Assembly: GCA_002396505.1 (NCBI GenBank)
Contig: DGYA01000001.1
Coordinates: 13,559-77,558, forward strand
Direction of reading: 5' to 3'
Source of the DNA: Cyanobacteria bacterium UBA5018
GTDB taxonomy: Bacteria > Cyanobacteriota > Cyanobacteriia > PCC-6307 > Cyanobiaceae
DNA: 64,000 nt
Shown: positions 46,230 to 55,331 of the stretch, one piece after another
Layout: each line of letters starts with the position of its first letter
Position numbering within the stretch: the stretch's first letter is position 1
Notes under the pieces: model-generated
Databases searched by the model: none
Seen by the model: the letters and a program-made list of their open reading frames with translations, nothing else
What the model was told of the DNA's origin: nothing
Made by a program: the position numbers and the translations under genes

Positions 46230-47723
46230 ATGCGCATTCTCTTTGCTGCGGCGGAATGCGCGCCGCTGGTCAAGGTTGGCGGCATGGGCGATGTGGTGGG
46301 TTCCCTGCCTCCGGCCTTGGCCGCCCTCGGTCACGACGTGCGCGTGATCATGCCCGGCTACGGCAGGCTCTGGAGTCGGCAGCAGATTCCCTCAGAGCCC
46401 ATCTGGCGCGGCCAGACGATGGGTAACGATTTCGCCATCTTTGAAATCAGCCAGCCAGAGACGGGGCTACCCCTCTATCTGGTGGGCCATCCAGCCTTCG
46501 ATGGCGAACGCATCTACGGTGGCGAGGACGAGGACTGGCGCTTCACCTTCTTCGCCAGTGCCGTGGCCGAATTTGCCTGGAACCACTGGAAGCCCCAGGT
46601 GCTGCATTGCCATGACTGGCACACCGGCATGATTCCAGTGTGGATGCATCAAGACCCGGAGATCAGCACAGTTTTCACCATTCACAACCTCAAGTACCAG
46701 GGCCCCTGGCGCTGGAAGCTGGATCGGATGACCTGGTGCCCCTGGTACATGCAGGGGGACCACACCATGGCGGCGGCACTTCTATATGCCGATCGAGTGA
46801 ATGCCGTTTCTCCAACCTACGCCGCCGAGATTCGCACACGCGAATATGGTGAAGGACTGGATGGATTGCTTAATTTTATTGGCGGCAAGTTGCGGGGCAT
46901 AATTAACGGTATTGATACGGAGGCCTGGAACCCGGCCACCGATATCACCCTGCCCGCCAAATTTTCGGCCACCGACCTGGCTCCACGGGCGATCAACAAG
47001 CGAGCCTTGCAGGAGCGGATGGGGCTAGAGGTAAAGCCCAGCAGCTATCTACTGGGCATGGTCAGTCGGCTGGTGGATCAAAAGGGCGTGGATCTGCTGC
47101 TACAGGTGGCCGATCGGGTTTTGGCCTATACCGACAGCCAGATTGTGGTGCTAGGCACTGGAGATCGCACCTATGAATCGGGGCTCTGGCAGATGGCGGC
47201 TCGCCATCCCGGCCGCTTCGCTGTCTTCCTCACCTATGACGATGCTCTGTCACGGCTTATCTACGCCGGCAGTGATGCCTTCTTAATGCCCAGCCGCTTT
47301 GAGCCCTGTGGCATTAGTCAGATGCTGGCCATGCGCTACGGCTCAATTCCGGTGGTGCGCATGGTGGGCGGCTTGGTGGATACGGTGCCGCCCAATAATC
47401 CAGCAGCGGAAGGGGGCAAAGGTAGCGGATGTGGCTATGGCTTTGATCGCTATGAGCCGATCGATTTCTACACCACAATCGTGCGCTCCTGGGAGGCCTA
47501 TCGCAATCCAACCAGCTGGGCCCAGCTTCAACAGCGCGCCATGTCCGTCGATTTCAGCTGGAGCCGTTCCGCCCTGGCCTATGACGAGATGTATCGCGAT
47601 GTCTGTGGTGTGAAGGAACCCACCCCTGAAGCGGCCGACGTGCAGCGCTTCTCCCAGGGCCAAGATGCCGACCCCAGCCGGCGCGGGCTGTCGGGCCTGT
47701 GGAGACCGCGCAACCAAACCTAA
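46230..47723 (+). CDS. glgA: Glycogen synthase (ADP-glucose)
   Basis: About 497 residues, GT5 family. [20 protein letters not shown] is the N-terminus with the K-x-G-G ADP-glucose motif; ATG 46230 is chosen over an upstream [28 protein letters not shown] and [20 protein letters not shown] (E-x7-E retaining motif) complete the GT-B fold. It extends alpha-1,4-glucan chains from ADP-glucose in the carbon-storage pathway. The gene is followed by an uncharacterised membrane protein and murF, an order I recall in picocyanobacteria. Confidence 0.97.
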   Translation: MRILFAAAECAPLVKVGGMGDVVGSLPPALAALGHDVRVIMPGYGRLWSRQQIPSEPIWRGQTMGNDFAIFEISQPETGLPLYLVGHPAFDGERIYGGEDEDWRFTFFASAVAEFAWNHWKPQVLHCHDWHTGMIPVWMHQDPEISTVFTIHNLKYQGPWRWKLDRMTWCPWYMQGDHTMAAALLYADRVNAVSPTYAAEIRTREYGEGLDGLLNFIGGKLRGIINGIDTEAWNPATDITLPAKFSATDLAPRAINKRALQERMGLEVKPSSYLLGMVSRLVDQKGVDLLLQVADRVLAYTDSQIVVLGTGDRTYESGLWQMAARHPGRFAVFLTYDDALSRLIYAGSDAFLMPSRFEPCGISQMLAMRYGSIPVVRMVGGLVDTVPPNNPAAEGGKGSGCGYGFDRYEPIDFYTTIVRSWEAYRNPTSWAQLQQRAMSVDFSWSRSALAYDEMYRDVCGVKEPTPEAADVQRFSQGQDADPSRRGLSGLWRPRNQT

Positions 47724-47789
47724 AGGGGTATCGAAAGCAAAGTTTTTCCAGCGGCTGCGAGGTCATGGGGCGATTTTTAGAGCTGCCCT

Positions 47790-47905
47790 TAATGACCAGC
47801 CAAGCTGGAATAGCCAACCAAGCCGGAATAGCTAACCGAGCCGGAATGGCCAACCAAGCCGAAATAACTAATCAAGCCGAAATGGCCAACCAACCGCGAA
47901 CAGCT
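47790..47905. repeat. 18-bp tandem repeats after glgA
   Basis: About six imperfect copies of AAGCCGGAATAGCCAACC. One frame (47699-47926) runs through them as repeated QAGIAN hexapeptides, but it overlaps glgA and has no other gene-like feature, so it is not called. Confidence 0.85.
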
Positions 47906-47958
47906 ATCCAAACCTATAGGTCTTAGCAAGCCTGAATGAACAAACATACCTGAACAAG

Positions 47959-48843
47959 ATGGCGGCAGACCCTCCCCGGCTCGGCTACGGCCCTGAGCGG
48001 TCCGGGGCTCCGCTACCGGCGCCCTATCAGGATCCCTTCTCCCGGCTGGGAGAGGATCTACGGGCGGTGGTGGCCAGCCTGCGGCTGCGGTTTCAGGAGT
48101 TGTGGCGTCGCAATTGGCAGGGAGATCTGACCAGGCCTGGCTTCTGGCCAAGGGATCTGGCGCCCCTCTACTGGCCACTGCTACTCAGCTGCGGCCTGAT
48201 ATTGATGATTTTGTTGCCATGGCAATTGACCAGGCTGTTGCCGCAGCGCCCCACCCCGCCGCCCCGAGTTAGCTCGTCAACAGCCGATTCTCTCGAATCC
48301 GGTTCTGCAAAATCAACTTATCTCGAACCTGGTTTTCCCGAAGCTGGAGCAGGAGCTGGATCAAAGGCGGCATCTAGGGATGATTCCGGAGCCGTTCTTA
48401 GCGGCACCTCCTTGACAGAGAAGGTTTCGCCAGAGGCCACTGCATCAAAAGCTCAAGGGGAAGCTTCTCCCTCGCCAAAGGCATCCGCAGCAGAGGCAGA
48501 AGCAGAGGCAGAAGCAGAGGCAGCCGCAGCAGAGGCGGCAACAGCTGCGGCAGAGGCTGCAGAGGCGGAAATGCAGTTGCTGGCTGGCTTTGCCCAGCAG
48601 GACCCCGGCCAACTGATCGCCGCTGCCCAGGCCCCTGGCGATGGCGGACTTTTGCAATTGCGCATCGCAGAGGGCTACGGCCGCCTCTCGCGCCAACGCC
48701 GCCAGGCCCAGGCGGAGCGCTGGTGGCAGCGCAGCTTGGAGCTGGGCTACGAGCAGCTGCAATTGAGGGATGGCCTCGGCCGGCTGCTGGCCCGTCAGGC
48801 GCGGGTTGGTTCCGGCATGATCCTCCTCGATGCCGGTGATTAA
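47959..48843 (+). CDS. Single-helix membrane protein upstream of murF
   Basis: 294 residues from ATG 47959. A cytoplasmic N-terminal part (FSRLGEDLRAVVASLRLRFQ) and one membrane helix (YWPLLLSCGLILMILLPWQL) are followed by a low-complexity region including AEAEAEAEAEAAAAEAATAA. The C-terminal 90 residues form a folded helical segment (LLQLRIAEGYGRLSRQRRQA, WWQRSLELGYEQLQLRDGLG), which looks like a pair of TPR/SEL1-like helices. It ends 6 bases before murF, so is likely co-transcribed, hinting at a cell-wall-related role. No function is known. Confidence 0.75.
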   Translation: MAADPPRLGYGPERSGAPLPAPYQDPFSRLGEDLRAVVASLRLRFQELWRRNWQGDLTRPGFWPRDLAPLYWPLLLSCGLILMILLPWQLTRLLPQRPTPPPRVSSSTADSLESGSAKSTYLEPGFPEAGAGAGSKAASRDDSGAVLSGTSLTEKVSPEATASKAQGEASPSPKASAAEAEAEAEAEAAAAEAATAAAEAAEAEMQLLAGFAQQDPGQLIAAAQAPGDGGLLQLRIAEGYGRLSRQRRQAQAERWWQRSLELGYEQLQLRDGLGRLLARQARVGSGMILLDAGD

Positions 48844-48849
48844 GCGCTG

Positions 48850-50283
48850 ATGACGCTGCAATTGGGCGCCCTGCAGCAGCTATGGGGTGCACCGGCCAGC
48901 GGTGCCCTCGATCCCGATCAGGCCGAGCTACGGCTCAGGCAAATTTGCACAGACAGCCGCCAGCTGCAGGCCGGCGACCTCTATGTGCCCCTGATCGGCG
49001 AACGCTTCGATGGCCATGGCTTCCTGGAAGCGGCGATCGCCGCCGGCTGCCGCGCCCTGCTGGCCCAGCCAGAGCGGCTTACGCCAGCAGCAGCCGAGCA
49101 ATTGCGGGCCCAGGCCAGCGCCGCCGGCTGCCACCTCTGGTGGGTGGAGGACAGCCAGCGGGCCTACCAACAGCTGGCCACCAGCTGGCGCCGCCAGTTG
49201 GCATTGAAGGTGGTGGCGGTGACCGGCTCCGCCGGCAAGACCACCACCCGCCAATTGATTCAGGCGGCCTTGGCCCCCCTGGGGCCGATTCAGGCCTCCA
49301 GCGGCAATCAAAACAACGACATCGGCGTACCGCTCACCCTGCTCAGCAGCAGCGCTGATCACCGGGCGGTGGTGGTGGAGATGGGTATGCGGGGGTTGGG
49401 TGAAATCGAGCGCCTCAGCCGCTGCGCCGAACCCGATCTGGCGGTGATCACCAATATCGGCACCGCCCACATCGGCCGTTTGGGCAGTCGCGAGGCGATC
49501 GCCAAGGCCAAATGTGAAATCACCGCCCAACTGCATCCCGATGGAGCGGTGGTGATCCCAGCGGGGGATCCGCTGCTGGAGGCAGCCCTGGCGCGGGTGT
49601 GGAGTGGCCGGGTGGTGCGCATCGCCCTCGCCGATGAAGCCGGCAGCGCCAGTGCCGATCTGTTGGGCGAGTATTTGGAGACCGATTCAAGCCTGCGGCT
49701 GGGGCAGTTATCACTGGCGCTGCCGCTGCCGGGGCGTCACAACGCCCGCAACCTGCTGTTGGCCCTGGCCGTCGCCGAGCTGCTGGGGGTGCCGCCGGAG
49801 CTGCTCACCGCCCTGCAGGTAGATGTACCCGCCGGCCGCAACCAGCGGCGCCAGATCGCTGGCATCACCGTGCTGGATGAAACTTATAACGCCTCGCCAG
49901 AGGCGGTGCTGGCGGCGCTGGAGCTACTAAATAGCCAGCCGGGACGCCGCTTTGCCGTGTTGGGCAAGATGCTGGAATTGGGCGACCAGAGCCTGGAGTT
50001 GCATCGCCAGGTGGCCAGCCGCGCCGCAGAACTAGGCCTCGACGGCCTGGTGGTGGTGGCCGAGGGTCCAGAAGGGGAAGCGATGCTGGCAGCCGCAGCC
50101 GGCCTGCCGCGCCTGCTGCGTGTGGCCAGCCCCGAGCAGGCCGCCTCGCCGCTGGGGCAGTGGCTGCAGCCGGGCGATTGCCTATTGCTCAAGGCCAGTC
50201 GCGGGGTGGCCCTGGAACGGCTGCTGCCGCTGCTGGAGCAACAGCTTGAGCTTGCTGCTAAGGATCAGAGAAGCCCTGAATAA
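48850..50283 (+). CDS. murF: UDP-N-acetylmuramoyl-tripeptide--D-alanyl-D-alanine ligase
   Basis: 477 residues, Mur ligase family. ICTDSRQLQAGDLYVPLIGE is the N-terminal UDP-binding domain, and KVVAVTGSAGKTTTRQLIQA the ATP P-loop. SGNQNNDIGVPLTLL and VEMGMRGLGEIERLSRCAEP follow, with NIGTAHIGRLGSREAIAKAK carrying the catalytic His and the carbamylated Lys region. VLDETYNASPEAVLAALELL begins the C-terminal domain. It adds D-Ala-D-Ala to the UDP-MurNAc tripeptide in the cytoplasm. The start is 6 bases after the membrane protein gene. Confidence 0.97.
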   Translation: MTLQLGALQQLWGAPASGALDPDQAELRLRQICTDSRQLQAGDLYVPLIGERFDGHGFLEAAIAAGCRALLAQPERLTPAAAEQLRAQASAAGCHLWWVEDSQRAYQQLATSWRRQLALKVVAVTGSAGKTTTRQLIQAALAPLGPIQASSGNQNNDIGVPLTLLSSSADHRAVVVEMGMRGLGEIERLSRCAEPDLAVITNIGTAHIGRLGSREAIAKAKCEITAQLHPDGAVVIPAGDPLLEAALARVWSGRVVRIALADEAGSASADLLGEYLETDSSLRLGQLSLALPLPGRHNARNLLLALAVAELLGVPPELLTALQVDVPAGRNQRRQIAGITVLDETYNASPEAVLAALELLNSQPGRRFAVLGKMLELGDQSLELHRQVASRAAELGLDGLVVVAEGPEGEAMLAAAAGLPRLLRVASPEQAASPLGQWLQPGDCLLLKASRGVALERLLPLLEQQLELAAKDQRSPE

Positions 50284-50287
50284 TTGC

Positions 50288-50338
50288 CAATTGTATAATT
50301 ACTAGCTGTATATTTGCTGGCTGTATAATTGCAATCCA
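50288..50338. repeat. 16-bp repeats after murF
   Basis: Three imperfect copies of CTGTATAATTGC-type units lie between murF and the convergent cupin gene. The AT-rich dyads among them might serve as terminators, but no clear stem with T-run is seen. Confidence 0.5.
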
Positions 50339-50351
50339 CCTATCCCCAGGC

Positions 50352-51035
50352 TCACATTTCTGAGCCATCCGGACCTTGGGTAGCCGGCAGATGGCCGGTC
50401 TTTACCCAGATTGTGCAACCTGTATCGCTCCAGGGGCGGTGAACACTGCCGGGGGGATTACGCAGCCAGCTGCCCTCTGGATAGCTGCCCAGTTCATCCT
50501 GAAACAGCCCATCAAGCACCAGGATTTCCTCGCCACCACCATGGCGATGAGCTGAAAATAGGGTGCCGGGCTGCCAGCGCACCAGGGCCACCTGCTCCGA
50601 GCCAAAGCTATGTAACGGCAGCACCTGCAGGCCTGGCACCAAACCAGGCAACCAATCTGCCTGGCGGGTGTCGATCACCAGGCGCCGCTGATCAGCTGGG
50701 TGCATCTGATGCAGCTTCACCAGGATCGTGCAGCCTTCGGTGCTAAATGGCGCATGTTGGGAACCGACGGGGTTGCGCAGGTAGCTGCCCGCTGGATAGT
50801 CGCCCTGTTCATCGGAAAAGGTGCCCGTGAGCACCAGGATTTCTTCGCCACCACCATGGCAGTGCCGATCGAAGCGACTGCCGGGGGCGTAGCGCACGAT
50901 CGAGCTGGCGCGAGCTACTTCACCGCCGCAGCGATCGAGCATGCGCCGCTCCACGCCCGCTAGCGGCGATGGGGACCAGGCCAGGTTGGCGGTGTCTAGC
51001 ACCACGCGCTGGCTGAGATCGGCATTCAACTCCAT
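50352..51035 (-). CDS. Double cupin protein (ChrR-like)
   Basis: 227 residues from ATG 51035. Two homologous cupin halves are present. The first has FDRHCHGGGEEILVLTGTFS with DYPAGSYLRNPVGSQHAPFS, the second FSAHRHGGGEEILVLDGLFQ with SYPEGSWLRNPPGSVHRPWS. Each has the His-x-His, Glu and later His ligands for a metal ion. This matches the ChrR/anti-ECFsigma cupin type (cupin_7), known as regulators or acetylacetone-cleaving-like dioxygenases. No ECF sigma gene lies nearby, so an enzymatic or metal-dependent sensor role is possible. It converges with murF. Confidence 0.88.
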   Translation of the reverse strand: MELNADLSQRVVLDTANLAWSPSPLAGVERRMLDRCGGEVARASSIVRYAPGSRFDRHCHGGGEEILVLTGTFSDEQGDYPAGSYLRNPVGSQHAPFSTEGCTILVKLHQMHPADQRRLVIDTRQADWLPGLVPGLQVLPLHSFGSEQVALVRWQPGTLFSAHRHGGGEEILVLDGLFQDELGSYPEGSWLRNPPGSVHRPWSDTGCTIWVKTGHLPATQGPDGSEM

Positions 51036-51171
51036 AGCCCTGATTCTACCCAAGTGAGGTAGCGATGTAGCCCAATCCATTGCCTGGTCAGCCTGGGGCA
51101 GGCAATTGCCAGGCCAGATAAGCGGTGGCTTTCAGCTGGTTAAGTTGTAGAACTGGCAATTTCGCCCTCTA

Positions 51172-51591
51172 TCAAGCAACAAATCTTGCGTAAAGCCAGC
51201 GCACGAACCCCCCGATCAGCGGCACAGGCGCAAAAGTGGGGCCTACGAAGTCAAAGTAATCGCGATGATCAACGATTTTACCCTCACTATTAAACAGCAG
51301 ACGGGTGCAGCCGGGGTAAATGAATTCGATGCCTTTAATCTTTAAACCCATCTCCCATTCGATAAAGGCTGAGTCGGCCTGAATCGATAGCGCACCCGGC
51401 TTGAGGAACACGTCATCACAGCGCTTAATTAGGTCTCGCTGGGCAGTTAGATAGGCCTCGATGCCCTGTCTCTCCTGGGTTGGATCCTGGAAGTGCACAT
51501 CCTCTGCATAGAGTGAGCGCCAAAGTTCGTCACTGGGGGCTGTAGTGCCGTAGGGCTTGGTGAATAGGCTGCTCAGGGTGGCGGCATCCAT
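51172..51591 (-). CDS. SnoaL/NTF2-like protein
   Basis: 139 residues from ATG 51591. The cone-like NTF2 fold is suggested by WRSLYAEDVHFQDPTQERQG, then IEAYLTAQRDLIKRCDDVFL and SAFIEWEMGLKIKGIEFIYP. CTRLLFNSEGKIVDHRDYFD has the usual H-x-D-x-xD ending. Members bind small hydrophobic ligands or act as isomerases; the substrate is unknown. A hairpin lies about 60 bases upstream of the start. Confidence 0.85.
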   Translation of the reverse strand: MDAATLSSLFTKPYGTTAPSDELWRSLYAEDVHFQDPTQERQGIEAYLTAQRDLIKRCDDVFLKPGALSIQADSAFIEWEMGLKIKGIEFIYPGCTRLLFNSEGKIVDHRDYFDFVGPTFAPVPLIGGFVRWLYARFVA

Positions 51592-52078
51592 GGTGGGGGT
51601 TGGCAAATGGCAAGCTGCTTATCCCAGCCCAGCGTTAGCAGGAAAACCACCTTGGTGGGATGCCACCAAGGTCAGCTTCTGGGTAAGTGGGGCTGGGGTT
51701 GAATCATGGCCTACCGCTGTCGCCAAACGCAGACCAACCGGCTTGGAGCCACACTCTCGCATGGCTCGGCGTCAGTCCAGCCAACCATTAGCAGAAAAGC
51801 CTGAGCGGCTGCCCTGGCCCAGAGCCTGCAAAAGATGAAAGAGATCCACAAATACCGGATTCAGATCTCTACCCACTCTTGAGTGGTGGCAAGACGCTAA
51901 TTCTCGCCGGTTCCCTTGATATTAACACGCTTCAAATAAGCGGAAACAAGTACTTGATGTCATCGCTGCAATATTGGCTAGATTTGAGTCAAACACATTT
52001 TACAGGGTGGCCAGAGCATCATGGGTCCAAGCAGTTTCCGTGGTCTGAATAGCCCCATGAAACCGCTCAGAACCTAGA
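51592..52078. other. Intergenic region with hairpin
   Basis: About 487 bases without a supportable gene. A perfect 10-bp inverted repeat (ACCTTGGTGG / CCACCAAGGT, arms 51649-51658 and 51663-51672, 4-base loop) lies upstream of the SnoaL-like gene. The rest shows nothing recognisable. Confidence 0.6.
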
Positions 52079-52243
52079 TCAGGAGGCCTGCGCCAACTTG
52101 ATCACGCCAGTTCCCACACAGGTCATGCAGGTCTTGTAGGCCCAAGATGCTACACGCAGCTGGCCGCTGCCGCCGCAATGGTTACAAATTGATGAAACAG
52201 TCGTCTTGGCGATGGATGTTTTTTCAGAGACTGGCTTTGGCAT
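52079..52243 (-). CDS. 54-residue DnaJ-type zinc-finger miniprotein
   Basis: From ATG 52243: MPKPVSEKTSIAKTTVSSIC and onward. It contains CNHCGGSGQL and, 18 residues later, CMTCVGTGVIKL, two CxxCxGxG motifs that form one zinc site as in half of the DnaJ cysteine-rich domain. Such isolated fingers occur in plastid BSD2 and small cyanobacterial proteins that aid assembly of partner proteins. The frame is open to 52492, but the upstream part lacks any family resemblance. The partner is unknown. Confidence 0.75.
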   Translation of the reverse strand: MPKPVSEKTSIAKTTVSSICNHCGGSGQLRVASWAYKTCMTCVGTGVIKLAQAS

Positions 52244-52585
52244 CGATAACGAGCATGTTGCTGAACCACTGTGCGACGTAACTGGGTAAATGCCCCAGAA
52301 ATAAATTTGGAAGATTTCAGCTGTGTTGCTCCCGCCTGGAACCAGCTTCAGGCGAGAGCGAAAACCAGTGAGCCCTCTGCGCGGCCGATGCTTCTCGCGC
52401 CAGCCCGCCAGCGAGGTGGTGATCAAGGCGCTGTCGTTCCAGTTACACCGACTGGCCACCCAGCTGGCCCTGGTCTGTGATGACCCCAGCAAAGCGAAGG
52501 CGGCGGTGGCCTCGACAAGGCCAGTGTGAAAATTTATGTAGCGATCGCCTACGGGTTGGAACTGTGGTCTGCTGCCCGCCTGGGC
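52244..52585. other. Region without confident gene
   Basis: About 340 bases. A plus-strand frame ending at 52529 encodes VVIKALSFQLHRLATQLALV-CDDPSKAKAAVAS, which reads like the C-terminal part of a real protein, but no start or upstream domain is found. It may be a gene relic. Confidence 0.4.
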
Positions 52586-52834
52586 CTATTGCTGCACCGG
52601 CAGCGGCACTGGGCCGGAGCTGCGGATGCCGGTGCGCAGCGAGCAGCGTTCGGGGGTATCGGCGATGGCCCGCTGCTGCTCGGCCTGCTCCAGCCCCTGG
52701 CGCAGCCACTGCTCGCAGGCCGCGCTCACGCTCAGGCCGGCGTGGGCTGCCGCCTGCTCCACCCGGCTCCTCAACTCGCCGCTCAGCCAGGTCACATCCA
52801 CGATCAATGATTCGGAGGCTTGATCTGCTCCCAT
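52586..52834 (-). CDS. Small hypothetical protein, possibly DNA-binding
   Basis: 82 residues from ATG 52834: MGADQASESLIVDVTWLSGE, then LRSRVEQAAAHAGLSVSAAC and EQWLRQGLEQAEQQRAIADT. The strand-helix-helix pattern with LSVSAACEQWLRQGL resembles a ribbon-helix-helix fold as in antitoxins, but no toxin partner is adjacent. The open frame continues upstream to 53008 without gene-like content. It is divergent from the exporter operon by about 200 bases and could be its regulator; this is speculation from position. Confidence 0.5.
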   Translation of the reverse strand: MGADQASESLIVDVTWLSGELRSRVEQAAAHAGLSVSAACEQWLRQGLEQAEQQRAIADTPERCSLRTGIRSSGPVPLPVQQ

Positions 52835-53043
52835 GGCCAATTCAGGGGTGCCGGCAAAAACATAAATCAGCGAGCTGCCCACGGCCAGGACCTCTCGCGC
52901 CGGCCTATCTACACGTAAAACACGCAGACCCACCGCCAGGGATAGGGATGCAGCAGATCGAAGCAGATCGAAGCAGGTTTTGGCGTCTGAGCTGATATCC
53001 GGCCCCAAAAAGCTGCCTAGCTTCTCGCTAGCAGCCCACCCCC

Positions 53044-54138
53044 ATGACCGTCCAGCAGCCCCGCTCGCGCCGCCGTCGCCTGCTGGTGGGGCTGGTAGTA
53101 CTGGTGGCAGGTGGCCTGGTGGCCCTGGGCTGGATCGGCCAGGAGCGCCAGCGGCGGCTGGAGCAAATCCAGCGGCAACAAACCCTGCTGCCGCGTCGGA
53201 TCGCCGCCCTGGGCAGGGTGGAACCGCTGGATCGGGTGGTGAAGCTGTCGGTGCCGAGTTCGCTCAGCAATGACGCGGTGCGTCAGGTGCTGGTGAAAGA
53301 GGGCCAAACGGTGCGCAAGGGCCAGGCTTTGGCCATCCTCGACAGCGCCGTAAGCCTGGAGAAGAGCTTGCAGCAGGCGGCGGCGGCTGTGACGGTAGCG
53401 CAGCGCAAACTGACCTCCCAGGACAGTGTGATTGCCAAGAATCGAGGCGAATTAAGCCAGGCCGAGGTGGAGCTGCGTCGCTACAGGCAGCTCTATGACC
53501 AGGGGGCCAGCAGTGCCGAACTGCGCGATCGTCGCGCCACCATTCTCAATACCACCCGGGCAAACCTGGAGCAGGCGGTTAGTGACCGCCAGACCCTTGC
53601 CGCTGAACTAGCGGAAAAGCGGGCCAACCTGGAGCGCGATCGCGCCGAACTGGCCAAGGCCACGATCCGGGCACCCTTTGCTGGCACCGTGTTCAAGATC
53701 AACGCCTATCCAGGCGACAAGGTGGGCGACAGCGGCATTGTGGAGATGGGCGACAGCAGCCGCATGGGTGTGATCGCCGAGGTATATCAAACCGATCGCC
53801 CCGGCATCATGTTGGGCCAGCGGGTGGAGCTGACGGCCGATGGCTTCGCGGGCAAGATCATCGCCGGCCGGGTGGTGGAGATTGCTCGTCAGGTGAGCCG
53901 TCAAACCGTATTCACAGGCCAAGCGGGCGAGAACCTGGATCGCCGCGTAATCGAAGTAAAAATTGGCCTCAAGCCCGAGGCTGCCGCTATGGCCAGTCTG
54001 ATCAATTACATGCAGGTGAACGTACTGTTCGACCCGCTTACCCCGGAGCAAAAAAGCCAGCAGCAGCAGTTGCGCCAACAGCTGATTGAAGCCCAGCGCC
54101 GCCGGCAACCGGCCTTCTCCACACCCGGCAGCCCGTGA
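53044..54138 (+). CDS. devB: ABC exporter membrane fusion protein, DevB family
   Basis: 364 residues. A basic N-terminus and one membrane helix (LLVGLVVLVAGGLVALGWIG) place the rest in the periplasm. IAALGRVEPLDRVVKLSVPS is the DevB-type start of the barrel, and VLVKEGQTVRKGQALAILDS the lipoyl half. A long coiled-coil hairpin (about 100-215) leads to ATIRAPFAGTVFKINAYPGD. It would connect the DevC/DevA ABC transporter to a TolC-like outer-membrane channel. The devB, devC and devA genes follow in order, overlapping or closely spaced. In heterocyst formers DevBCA exports glycolipids; in unicellular species the substrate is not established. Confidence 0.92.
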   Translation: MTVQQPRSRRRRLLVGLVVLVAGGLVALGWIGQERQRRLEQIQRQQTLLPRRIAALGRVEPLDRVVKLSVPSSLSNDAVRQVLVKEGQTVRKGQALAILDSAVSLEKSLQQAAAAVTVAQRKLTSQDSVIAKNRGELSQAEVELRRYRQLYDQGASSAELRDRRATILNTTRANLEQAVSDRQTLAAELAEKRANLERDRAELAKATIRAPFAGTVFKINAYPGDKVGDSGIVEMGDSSRMGVIAEVYQTDRPGIMLGQRVELTADGFAGKIIAGRVVEIARQVSRQTVFTGQAGENLDRRVIEVKIGLKPEAAAMASLINYMQVNVLFDPLTPEQKSQQQQLRQQLIEAQRRRQPAFSTPGSP

Positions 54139-54161
54139 AGCCAGCCCGTGAAGCCAGTGCC

Positions 54162-55325
54162 ATGATCCAACTGCTGCAGCGCACGCCCCTGGCCTGGCGC
54201 CAGGCCATCCACCGGCCCATGCGGCTGGCCGCCGCCATCGCCGGGGTGAGCTTCGCCAACCTGCTGGTGTTCTTCCAGCTGGGGCTCTCCGGGGGCCTCT
54301 ATGACAGCCAAAAGCGCCCCCTGCAGCGGCTGAACGGCGAGCTGGTGATGGTGAGCGGTCGCTACCTCTACCTGGGGGAACAGCTCAATTTTCCCAGGGC
54401 CCGCCTCAGCCAGGCCCTGGGGGTGGAGGGCGTGCGCAACGTGGCGCCCCTCTACGTCGGCCTCAGTGAATGGTTGAACCGCGACAGCCGCCAACAAAAA
54501 CAGGCTTTGATTTTCGGAATCGCCCCTGAAAATCCAGCCCTGAACATCCAGGAAATCGCTGCCGATCCGTGGCTGCTGGAGCGCTCCGACAGCCTGTTTT
54601 TCGATACCCGCTCGAAACGCAATGCTGGAGCGGTGGCCCAGGTGGTGCGCCGCGATGGGCACTACGACACCGAACTCGGGGGCATGAGGGCCAGGGTGGA
54701 TGGACTGTTCAGCATGGGCCTTACCTTCGCCGCCGATATCAACCTGATCACCTCCGCCACCAACTTCAAAAATTACTTCCCCAATCAGAGTGCCGACGAC
54801 ATCCAGATGGGTGTAATCCAGCTAAAGCCAGGCGTCGATCCCCTGCGGGTGAAAGCCACGCTGGAGAGTTTTCTGGATCCGTCGGTGAAGGTGTTTACAA
54901 TTCCCCAGATCGCTCAGCTTGAGGTTAACTACTGGCGGCACAACACTTCATTTGGGGTGATATTTGGCCTCGGTGTGCTCGTGGGCTTGGCGGTGGGTGG
55001 CATTATTGTGTACCAGATTCTTTATTCAGATGTGAGCGATCACCTGGGTGAATACGCCACGCTCAAGGCCATGGGCTACAACGATGGCTTTGTGGTAAGT
55101 ATAATTATTCAAGAATCTTTGATTTTAGCGGTGTTGGCCTTCTGGCCAAGCCTGGTTTTGTCGCTCGGGCTCTACGCCTTTCTGGCCCGAGCCACCTCCC
55201 TGGCGGTGGTGATGAGTGTGGGCAGAGCTGTATTGGTATTCGGCTTCACCCTGGCCATGTGTGGCATCTCTGGCTGGCTGGCCACCGACAAGCTGCGCCG
55301 CCTGGATCCAGCTGAGATTTTCTGA
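54162..55325 (+). CDS. devC: ABC exporter permease, DevC family
   Basis: 387 residues from ATG 54162. A GTG at 54135 overlaps the devB stop by four bases, and a duplicated GCCCGTGAAGCCA lies between the two starts. The first helix (LAAAIAGVSFANLLVFFQLG) precedes a large periplasmic domain (about 50-265). FGVIFGLGVLVGLAVGGIIV and two further helix segments follow near the C-terminus, ending KLRRLDPAEIF, the FtsX/MacB-type arrangement. EYATLKAMGYNDGFVVSIII carries the coupling helix. It forms the inner-membrane part of the DevBCA exporter. Confidence 0.93.
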   Translation: MIQLLQRTPLAWRQAIHRPMRLAAAIAGVSFANLLVFFQLGLSGGLYDSQKRPLQRLNGELVMVSGRYLYLGEQLNFPRARLSQALGVEGVRNVAPLYVGLSEWLNRDSRQQKQALIFGIAPENPALNIQEIAADPWLLERSDSLFFDTRSKRNAGAVAQVVRRDGHYDTELGGMRARVDGLFSMGLTFAADINLITSATNFKNYFPNQSADDIQMGVIQLKPGVDPLRVKATLESFLDPSVKVFTIPQIAQLEVNYWRHNTSFGVIFGLGVLVGLAVGGIIVYQILYSDVSDHLGEYATLKAMGYNDGFVVSIIIQESLILAVLAFWPSLVLSLGLYAFLARATSLAVVMSVGRAVLVFGFTLAMCGISGWLATDKLRRLDPAEIF

Positions 55326-55331
55326 GCCGCC

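Noticed and set aside
47699..47926. 75-residue frame with QAGIAN repeats after glgA
   Set aside because: It overlaps the glgA end and consists of 18-base repeats; no independent evidence of coding.
52526..52810. Plus-strand 94-codon frame opposite the small possible DNA-binding protein
   Set aside because: Low complexity and no family resemblance. The minus-strand frame has a more protein-like helix pattern, though this remains uncertain.
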